Source: Carnobacterium sp. UBA5792
GTDB taxonomy: Bacteria > Bacillota > Bacilli > Lactobacillales > Carnobacteriaceae
Assembly (NCBI GenBank): GCA_002418295.1
Contig: DIDU01000170.1
Coordinates: 354-7,449 of the forward strand
Direction: 5' to 3'
Length of the DNA: 7,096 nucleotides
In this document: piece by piece, positions 1 to 4,765 of the stretch
Numbering within the stretch: the first letter of the stretch is position 1
Layout of the letters: every line of letters starts with the position of its first letter
Notes under the pieces: generated by a model
Told to the model about the DNA's origin: nothing
The model's database searches: none
The model's input: the letters and a program-made list of their open reading frames with translations, nothing else
Position numbers and translations under genes: made by a program

Positions 1-56
1 TTTAAGAAAAATAGTTAAGAAAATGGTAAGAGGATGAGACTTATGTCTCATCCTCT
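1..56 (+). repeat. 3' end of a dispersed structured intergenic repeat (left copy)
   Basis: The first 56 bases are the reverse complement of 4594-4649 with only two mismatches (54 of 56), so this is the end of a second copy of the intergenic element described at 4594-4765. The copy lies in opposite orientation and is cut by the window edge. The matched part has an A-rich arm (1-28) followed by a 12-bp perfect hairpin (29-40 with 45-56). If the copy is full length, its remaining roughly 115 bp lie to the left of base 1. The identity was aligned by eye. Confidence 0.85.
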
Positions 57-65
57 CCTTTTTGT
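29..65 (+). terminator. Rho-independent terminator hairpin, probably bidirectional
   Basis: A perfect 12-bp stem (29-40 with 45-56, core GAGGATGAGAC) closes a 4-base TTAT loop. On the plus strand it is followed by CCTTTTTGTC, a usable U-tract, so it would end a plus-strand gene lying left of the window. On the minus strand it lies 72 bases after the stop of the dehydrogenase gene and is followed by a broken T-rich run, so it could also end that transcript, less efficiently. It is part of the dispersed repeat. Confidence 0.7.
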
Positions 66-128
66 CTTCAGCTGCTTTTTTATACATACACATAAAAAAT
101 ATAGTTTAGAAGAATTGCGTGCGGTATT

Positions 129-872
129 TTATTCTTTCATTTCGAATGCGTTATCTTGCGGATGATAACCGATAGCCACACGAGCCTGATCAATATCAAG
201 ACGTGGAAAAGTATTATTTGAAATTCCATTGACCAATAAGAAAGGTTCTTGAAGGTCAGCTGATAATGTACAGTCGATCAGATGACAAAAATCTCGAGCT
301 GATAAGAAGTTAGCTAAGCCCTCAGGTCCTGCATTTGGCGCGGGTTTGCCGCTTTCTTTAAAATCTCCAATACGAATACCGATAGTTTCTTGTCCTTTCG
401 TAAAAGCATAGTAACTGGCTAAAGCTTCTACATACGCTTTAGAGACTCCATATAAATCAGCAGGACGAACAGGCTGATTGACATGGACTTGTACATTTGC
501 AGGGTAAGCATCTACTGCATGAATGGAACTGGCGAAAATAATTCGTTTTATATGCATAGGTTCTAGAGTTGCCTGATGAAACAAATTGTAAGGAATTTTG
601 TAGTTTAAGTCGAGTAACGACCCATAAAATTCTGCATCTGGACTAGGATCACCAGCTAAATGCAAAACATATTCTATCTCATCAAGTAAGCCTTCCCAAT
701 TTTCTTCGAGCGATAAATCTAAGTCTTTTGTTTGGGTTCCTTCCAGTAATTGCTTATCAACATCGTCAAAGTGGATATCAACTAACGTAAGCTCATGCTG
801 TTTTTTTAAATGATGTGTGATTACTTTTCCAATTGTTCCGGTTGCGCCTGTAATTAAAATACGAGCCATCAT
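129..872 (-). CDS. NAD-dependent extended SDR (epimerase/dehydratase fold), uronate dehydrogenase-like
   Basis: This encodes a cytosolic 247-residue Rossmann-fold dehydrogenase. The N-terminal dinucleotide motif TGATGTIG (residues 8-15) has the extended-SDR TGxxGxxG form, and an acidic residue at the end of strand 2 (D32) favours NAD over NADP. The catalytic Tyr and Lys are in YGVSK (Y141, K145), with the upstream Ser in FASS (115-116). As I recall the family, several blocks follow uronate dehydrogenases: IIFASSIH, RPADLYGVSK, GQETIGIRIG, LSARDFCHLI and a GYxPxDNA C-terminus. The protein is slightly shorter than those enzymes (about 265 residues). Oxidation of a hexuronate is therefore a hypothesis; no uronate catabolic gene is visible nearby. 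AGGAGG at 879-884 lies 6 bases before the ATG at 872 and 9 before a second ATG at 869, so the protein may start one residue later. It is the only gene in its transcription unit here. Confidence 0.85.
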   Translation of the reverse strand: MMARILITGATGTIGKVITHHLKKQHELTLVDIHFDDVDKQLLEGTQTKDLDLSLEENWEGLLDEIEYVLHLAGDPSPDAEFYGSLLDLNYKIPYNLFHQATLEPMHIKRIIFASSIHAVDAYPANVQVHVNQPVRPADLYGVSKAYVEALASYYAFTKGQETIGIRIGDFKESGKPAPNAGPEGLANFLSARDFCHLIDCTLSADLQEPFLLVNGISNNTFPRLDIDQARVAIGYHPQDNAFEMKE

Positions 873-878
873 TCATTT

Positions 879-884
879 CCTCCT
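879..884 (-). promoter_or_regulatory. Ribosome binding site of the SDR gene
   Basis: This is a perfect AGGAGG on the minus strand. It leaves 6 bases to the ATG at 872-870 and 9 to the next codon, also ATG (869-867). Both spacings work, so the first residue of the protein is ambiguous. Confidence 0.8.
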
Positions 885-1057
885 ATCAAAAATAGATTCA
901 ATGGTACTGTAAGTAGATAAGAATTAAATTTATTGTAAATGAATAAATCGGCAGTCTAGTTTTCTTATTGCTGCTGTGATCTGATTTGTCTTTATTTTTG
1001 CAAAAAAAGATGCTGTTGTTTCAATTTTTTATTGATCATTCAGGTGATTACTGAGCG

Positions 1058-1088
1058 AAAAAGAGAGCACTACAAAAGTAGCACTCTC
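1058..1088 (-). terminator. Rho-independent terminator of the csbD-like gene
   Basis: Read on the minus strand, 1088-1078 pairs with 1073-1063 across a 4-base TTTT loop. The 11-bp stem contains two adjacent G-U wobbles and is followed directly by five T (1062-1058). It begins 15 bases after the csbD-like stop codon. On the plus strand the wobbles become two A-C mismatches and there is no U-tract, so the signal is strand-specific. Confidence 0.85.
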
Positions 1089-1103
1089 GGGGAAAACGAA
1101 TTA

Positions 1104-1319
1104 TTATGCGCGATCTGTACGGTCGTCCATACGATCATTTGTTTCTTTTTTAGCGTCGCCTACTTTTTTCTCAACTTCGCCTTTGCCTTTTTGGGCTTTA
1201 CCTTCAGCTTGCTTGCCTAGGTCGTTAGTAGCATCACCGTAAGCGTCTTTTGCAGCACCGACTGCTTTGTCTTTGATACCTTCTAATTTGTTCTTCATAC
1301 CGTTATCTTTGTCTGCCAT
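1104..1319 (-). CDS. CsbD-like small stress-response protein
   Basis: This encodes a 71-residue, highly hydrophilic protein with no signal peptide or membrane segment. It is rich in Lys, Asp, Gly and Ala. The N-terminal NKLEGIKDKAVGAAKDAYGD (residues 10-29) and the following KAEGKAQKGKGEVEKK-like stretch (about 37-52) match the CsbD family, whose members usually have 60-70 residues with this Ala/Lys/Gly pattern. CsbD of Bacillus subtilis belongs to the general stress regulon; the biochemical role of the family is unknown. The start at 1319 is fixed by AGGAGG at 1328-1333, 8 bases upstream. The gene is monocistronic: a strong terminator follows the stop at once and a 384-bp divergent spacer precedes it. 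I could not find a convincing SigB-type promoter. Its composition differs from its neighbours, as expected of the family, and is not evidence of transfer. Confidence 0.88.
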   Translation of the reverse strand: MADKDNGMKNKLEGIKDKAVGAAKDAYGDATNDLGKQAEGKAQKGKGEVEKKVGDAKKETNDRMDDRTDRA

Positions 1320-1703
1320 GTTGTTTTCCTCCTAATAGATAATTATTTAAAAAACGGTTCGCACAACTGTATAAACACTCATAAAGAACTTAAAGTAATT
1401 TGTGTTAAAAGTGTGAACTTCTTTTATGTTTAAAGCTTAACTGGTTTAATAAAAAAAATCAAATGATAACCCTTTTATCCATTTTCATCTATCAAAAAGT
1501 GGAGCTCTTTTTGTTAAGTGGGTTGATTGTGTCTGCTATCTCATAGCTTTAATCACTAGTTAAAGTACAGGATAACAAATAGGTCGTTCTTCTACTTTAT
1601 ACGTGTATGGGCTTTCGTCTGCTTAATCTTTTAAACATTATGTGCTAAAATAAGGAACATAAAGCAATGAGCTGGAGATTACAGAGAACGGAGTCGTTTA
1701 AAA
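1320..1703. other. Divergent spacer between the csbD-like gene and tsaB
   Basis: This 384-bp A+T-rich stretch holds no credible gene. At its left end is the csbD-like ribosome site (1328-1333). The best minus-strand -10 for that gene is TATACA at 1373-1368, with no good -35, so that promoter is unresolved. At its right end are the probable tsaB -10 (1646-1651) and ribosome site (1690-1693). The middle (about 1400-1620) shows only weak A/T hairpins such as 1493-1499 with 1507-1513. I see no riboswitch, T-box or tRNA. Confidence 0.6.
1623..1651 (+). promoter_or_regulatory. Probable promoter of the tsaB operon
   Basis: The -10 candidate TAAAAT (1646-1651) matches TATAAT at 5 of 6 positions and sits in the context TGTGCTAAAATAAGG, common in low-GC promoters. 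A 17-base spacer leads back to TTAATC (1623-1628), a poor -35 (3 of 6). The start would be near 1658, giving a leader of about 45 bases before tsaB. No other good candidate lies closer to the gene. Confidence 0.4.
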
Positions 1704-2426
1704 ATGAAGCTATTGGCAATTGATTCCTCTAATCAAGTAATGAGTGTGGCGGTCTTAGAAGACCATAAATTGATTGGAGAAGTTACTACGAATGTAAAAG
1801 GCAATCACAGTCAGCGTTTAATGCCAGCAATTGAAACACTCATGAAAGAAGCTGGTTGGAAACCGGCTGAATTAGATCGAATAGTCGTGGCTAAAGGACC
1901 TGGGTCTTATACCGGTTTAAGGATTGGTGTGACGATTGCGAAAACTTTAGCTTGGACTTTGAATAAAGAAGTGGTAGGTGTTTCAAGTCTAGCGGTGTTA
2001 GCTGGCAACTGCGAAGAGTCTCCGCATTATTTGGTGCCGTTATTCGATGCGCGCCGCGGAAATATTTATACAGGTGTGTACCAATGGAAATCTGGAGAAT
2101 TAATACAAATCGAACCAGATACCCATATTTCAGCTGAAGCATGGGCCAGTTACTTAACAAAATTTACTGGGACGATCGAATTGATTGGCGAAGACCGGTT
2201 GTTACATTTAACAACGTTTGAACAACAGTTGGCTGAACGTGTCATTTCTGCACCTTTGAAAGACCACTTGCCTAAAGCAAGTGTTTTAGGACTGTTAGGA
2301 AGAACAAAAAAGCCAGAAGATGTCCATACGTTAACACCCGATTATTTAAAATTGGCAGAAGCGGAGGAAAATTGGCGCAAAGAACACCCGGATCGGCTGG
2401 AGGAATCGTATGTTGAGAAAATTTAG
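1704..2426 (+). CDS. tsaB: tRNA t6A biosynthesis protein TsaB
   Basis: TsaB (240 residues, normal length for the family) is the partner of TsaD in the cytosolic complex. With TsaE, that complex transfers threonylcarbamoyl from threonylcarbamoyl-AMP to A37 of tRNAs reading ANN codons. It is an ASKHA-fold paralogue of TsaD without the metal-binding histidines; family knowledge gives it a scaffolding role. Visible markers are the N-terminal LLAIDSSN strand (3-10), the signature GPGSYTGLRIG (65-75), DARRGNIYTG (115-124) and the C-terminal PDYLKLAEAEENW (212-224). The ATG at 1704 follows GGAG (1690-1693) by 10 bases, a moderate ribosome site. It is the first gene of the operon and its end overlaps the next gene by 17 bases, so translation of the two is probably coupled. 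The stop is TAG at 2424-2426. Confidence 0.95.
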   Translation: MKLLAIDSSNQVMSVAVLEDHKLIGEVTTNVKGNHSQRLMPAIETLMKEAGWKPAELDRIVVAKGPGSYTGLRIGVTIAKTLAWTLNKEVVGVSSLAVLAGNCEESPHYLVPLFDARRGNIYTGVYQWKSGELIQIEPDTHISAEAWASYLTKFTGTIELIGEDRLLHLTTFEQQLAERVISAPLKDHLPKASVLGLLGRTKKPEDVHTLTPDYLKLAEAEENWRKEHPDRLEESYVEKI

Positions 2427-3024
2427 GGAATGGTTGGAGACTGAGCAATCAATATGGAGCATAGGAGAACAGCAGGTATCAAATGGGAATTTATCTGAAA
2501 TTATCCGCTTATCAGCTGTAAAACAGACTTTAAAAGATGGACGAATAGTGGAAGTAAGGATTGCAACAGTTGTCGATATACCGGATATTGTCCGAATACA
2601 AGAGTTAAGTTATAATGGAACCGCCCCTTGGAACGCAACAGCTTTAGAACATGAGATCAAACGCAATAAACGAGCATTGTATCTAATTGCAAGCCTTGAA
2701 AGTCAAACGGTTGCTTTTGTAGGTACTTGGTTTGTTGAAGGGGAGGCCCATATTACGAATCTTGCCGTAGTTCCAACAGAACGGCAAAAAGGCCTAGCCT
2801 ATTATTTGTTAAAAGAAATTGAGCAATTGGCAGAACAACAAGGCATGCATCAGTTGAGTTTAGAAGTTCGTGTTTCAAATGCAACGGCTCAGAATCTCTA
2901 CCGGAAACTAGCATTTAAGGCGGGAAAAGTCAAAAAAGGCTATTATGCTGGCGACCATGAAGATGCATTGGAAATGAGTAAACCTATTTTAAGAAAGCGT
3001 GATATACATGAATTTAACGAATGA
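2410..3024 (+). CDS. rimI: RimI-family GNAT N-acetyltransferase with N-terminal extension
   Basis: This cytosolic GNAT enzyme is related to RimI, which uses acetyl-CoA to acetylate the N-terminal alanine of ribosomal protein S18. The GNAT domain covers about residues 47-195. It has the acetyl-CoA loop RQKGLA (125-130), the RimI block LEVRVSN (151-157) with the expected catalytic Glu at E152, Y164 in NLYRKLAF, and KGYYAGDHEDALEM near the end. E152 and Y164 align with E103 and Y115 of the Salmonella enzyme. At 204 residues it is about 50 longer than the usual 150, because of residues 1-46 before the domain; these are charged with a few aromatic residues and have no motif I recognise. The start at 2410 is supported by GGAGG at 2399-2403, 6 bases upstream and inside tsaB. 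It overlaps tsaB by 17 bases. Whether S18 is its substrate cannot be read from the sequence. Confidence 0.88.
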   Translation: MLRKFREWLETEQSIWSIGEQQVSNGNLSEIIRLSAVKQTLKDGRIVEVRIATVVDIPDIVRIQELSYNGTAPWNATALEHEIKRNKRALYLIASLESQTVAFVGTWFVEGEAHITNLAVVPTERQKGLAYYLLKEIEQLAEQQGMHQLSLEVRVSNATAQNLYRKLAFKAGKVKKGYYAGDHEDALEMSKPILRKRDIHEFNE

Positions 3025-3490
3025 GACAATGGAAAAAATACAATTTATTTTTCCAGAAAAAGAACTTATTACGAGTGAGCGAGTGTATCAGATAGCAGAA
3101 GAAAGTTATCCAAATGGTTCGCCTTGGTCAGTAACCAATTTTCAAACAGATTTGGATACTTCGCTTGCAGGATACGGCTTTGCAGTCAAAGATGAAAAAG
3201 CGATCGGTTTTATCGGCTATCGTCATTTTTTAGGAGAAGCGGAGATCACTAATTTTGGTGTAAATCAACTATTTAAACAACAAGGAATCGGCAGTCGTTT
3301 AATGGCTGCTTGTTTATCGCATTTAGATGAACAGGGAATGAAACAGCTGTTTTTAGAAGTACGTGCGAGTAACCAGCCGGCGCGGACAGTGTATCAAAAA
3401 TTTGGTTTGAAAGAAGTAGCAATACGCAAAAATTATTACCGTGACCCAAATGAAGATGCGGTGGTCATGCAATACATCAAGCCAGAATGA
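3008..3490 (+). CDS. rimI: Second RimI-family GNAT N-acetyltransferase
   Basis: This is a 160-residue GNAT protein of normal RimI length, distinct from its upstream neighbour. It has SPWSVTNF (38-45), EITNFGV (79-85) before the acetyl-CoA loop KQQGIG (90-95), LEVRASN (116-122) with the putative catalytic Glu E117, Y129 in VYQKFG, and RKNYYRDPNEDAVVM (140-154). The loop starts with Lys where R or Q is usual. The frame is open from a GTG at 2999, which has no properly spaced ribosome site. I prefer the ATG at 3008, which follows AAGAAAG (2991-2997) by 10 bases and overlaps the upstream gene by 17 bases. An ATG at 3029, just after the upstream stop, is also possible. A RimI pair between tsaB and tsaD recurs in Lactobacillales as I recall; which copy modifies S18 is unknown. 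The other may have a different protein N-terminus as target. Confidence 0.87.
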   Translation: MNLTNETMEKIQFIFPEKELITSERVYQIAEESYPNGSPWSVTNFQTDLDTSLAGYGFAVKDEKAIGFIGYRHFLGEAEITNFGVNQLFKQQGIGSRLMAACLSHLDEQGMKQLFLEVRASNQPARTVYQKFGLKEVAIRKNYYRDPNEDAVVMQYIKPE

Positions 3491-3522
3491 GAATAAAAAT
3501 GTAAAGTAGAAAGAGTGAAAGC

Positions 3523-4569
3523 ATGAGGTCTGAACAAAATTTAATTTTAGCCATTGAAACGAGTTGTGATGAAACGAGTGTTGCTGTCGTCGAAAACGGA
3601 GAACGAATGCTGTCTAATATTGTAGCGTCACAGATTAAAAGCCACATGCGTTTTGGTGGTGTCGTACCGGAAATCGCGAGTCGGCACCATGTTGAACAAA
3701 TCACTCAGTGTATTGAAGAAGCTATGGAGGAAGCAAGTGTTTCCTACGCAGACTTATCAGCAGTCGCTGTAACGTATGGACCGGGATTAGTAGGGGCCTT
3801 ATTGATTGGCGTTAATGCAGCTAAAGCATTGGCTTATGCTCATGACTTGCCTTTGATCGCCGTTAACCATATGGCCGGACACATCTACGCTAATCGATTG
3901 ATTCAACCCTTAGTTTTTCCGTTATTAGCTTTAGTTGTCAGTGGCGGACACACTGAATTAGTGTATATGGAAAAAGACGGAGATTTCAAAATTATCGGAG
4001 AAACACGAGACGATGCTGCCGGAGAAGCTTATGATAAAATTGGACGAGTCTTAGGTTTGCCTTACCCAGGCGGTAAGCGGATCGACGAAATGGCTCATCA
4101 AGGAAAAGATTCGTACCATTTTCCGCGAGCTATGTTGAAAGAAGATAATTACGATTTTAGTTTTAGCGGGTTAAAAAGTGCGTTTATTAATTTGTTTCAT
4201 AATGCCGCTCAAAAAAATGAAGAAGTAGACAAAAATGATTTAGCAGCTAGTTTTCAAGCAAGTGTAATTGAAGTGTTAGTCAAAAAAACAATGCGTGCTG
4301 CAAAAGAGTTAGGAGTCAAACAGTTGGTTTTGGCTGGAGGAGTAGCGGCCAATCAAGGATTGCGAGAAGAGTTGAACACAACAATGAACCAAGAACTGCC
4401 TGATGTTAAGCTTTTGATTCCTCCATTGTCGCTTTGCGGAGACAATGCAGCCATGATTGGTGCAGCTGCTTACGTAGAGTACAATCGGCAACAATTTGCC
4501 GGTTATGACTTGAATGCACAGCCTGGTTTGACTTTTGATAGTTTTGAAGAGCAAACAGAGAGCAAATAA
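3523..4569 (+). CDS. tsaD: tRNA N6-threonylcarbamoyladenosine transferase TsaD
   Basis: TsaD (348 residues, formerly Gcp/YgjD) is the catalytic subunit that transfers threonylcarbamoyl to A37 of ANN-decoding tRNAs, with TsaB and TsaE. Its ASKHA fold begins with [11 protein letters not shown] (9-19). The metal-site histidines are in HMAGH (H116, H120), and the third metal ligand is D307 in CGDNAAM. Other nucleotide-site elements are VVSGGHTEL (138-146) and AGGVAAN (271-277). [18 protein letters not shown] (167-184) is the conserved helix and loop next to the active site. All key residues are present and the length is normal. The ATG at 3523 follows the second rimI by 32 bases, the only true gap in the operon. 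Its ribosome site is weak (AAAGAG near 3510-3515), which may reflect read-on translation or lower expression. A hairpin terminator starts 25 bases after the stop. Confidence 0.97.
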   Translation: MRSEQNLILAIETSCDETSVAVVENGERMLSNIVASQIKSHMRFGGVVPEIASRHHVEQITQCIEEAMEEASVSYADLSAVAVTYGPGLVGALLIGVNAAKALAYAHDLPLIAVNHMAGHIYANRLIQPLVFPLLALVVSGGHTELVYMEKDGDFKIIGETRDDAAGEAYDKIGRVLGLPYPGGKRIDEMAHQGKDSYHFPRAMLKEDNYDFSFSGLKSAFINLFHNAAQKNEEVDKNDLAASFQASVIEVLVKKTMRAAKELGVKQLVLAGGVAANQGLREELNTTMNQELPDVKLLIPPLSLCGDNAAMIGAAAYVEYNRQQFAGYDLNAQPGLTFDSFEEQTESK

Positions 4570-4593
4570 AAAAGTTCCATAAAAATAAGTAAT

Positions 4594-4630
4594 AGAGGAT
4601 GAGACATAAGTCTCATCCTCTTGCCTTTTT
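4594..4630 (+). terminator. tsaD: Terminator hairpin between the convergent tsaD and ABC-F genes
   Basis: A 12-bp perfect stem (4594-4605 with 4610-4621) with loop ATAA is followed on the plus strand by TTGCCTTTTTC. It lies 25 bases after the tsaD stop. On the minus strand the same hairpin, followed by a delayed T-rich run (4587-4580), would end the transcript that leaves the ABC-F gene through the repeat, so it probably works in both directions. The stem is identical to the one at the left edge of the window. Confidence 0.75.
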
Positions 4631-4765
4631 CTTAACTATTTTTCTTAAACAAGCTCCAAAAGGCAGGCTCGACGTCCACTTCACGAATAATGCTCGATGG
4701 TCGGTGACCATACTGTGCTTATTCGCTCCAGTGTTTCAAGTCTAAACGCCTTTTGTCCCACTCTC
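4594..4765 (-). repeat. Dispersed structured intergenic repeat, about 172 bp
   Basis: On the minus strand this starts directly after the ABC-F stop codon with GAGAGTGGGACAAAAGGCG and ends with the terminator hairpin. Nested stems are visible: 4657-4664 with 4748-4755 (8 bp, CAAAAGGC/GCCTTTTG), 4684-4690 with 4719-4725 (7 bp, CGAATAA/TTATTCG) and 4697-4702 with 4706-4711 (6 bp, loop GGT). Positions 4594-4649 recur inverted at 1-56. The GAGTGGGACAAAA start resembles intergenic repeats I remember from Lactobacillales genomes, but I cannot name a family. It encodes no protein. It may be a mobile terminator-bearing repeat or a 3'-UTR RNA element; the outer boundaries are approximate. Confidence 0.75.

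Noticed and set aside
895..1057. Spacer between the csbD-like terminator and the SDR gene, searched for a promoter
   Set aside because: The SDR gene must have a promoter here, but the best pair (TTTACA then TATCTA) is spaced only 14 bases, so I do not annotate it.
1032..1220. Plus-strand open frame with a hydrophobic, Phe-rich peptide opposite the csbD-like gene
   Set aside because: It is the antisense reading of a Lys/Ala-rich gene, begins inside that gene's terminator and has no ribosome site. The minus-strand frame has an ideal ribosome site and a family match.
1493..1513. Small inverted repeat CAAAAAG/CTTTTTG around a GAGCTC core
   Set aside because: The stem is nearly all A-T and lies mid-spacer with no gene end beside it. 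This is expected by chance in A/T-rich DNA.
1891..2160. Minus-strand open frame opposite tsaB, with similar ones opposite tsaD (4309-4554) and across the rimI/tsaD junction (3477-3704)
   Set aside because: They lie within strongly supported genes, have no ribosome sites and encode no recognisable motifs, so they are shadows.
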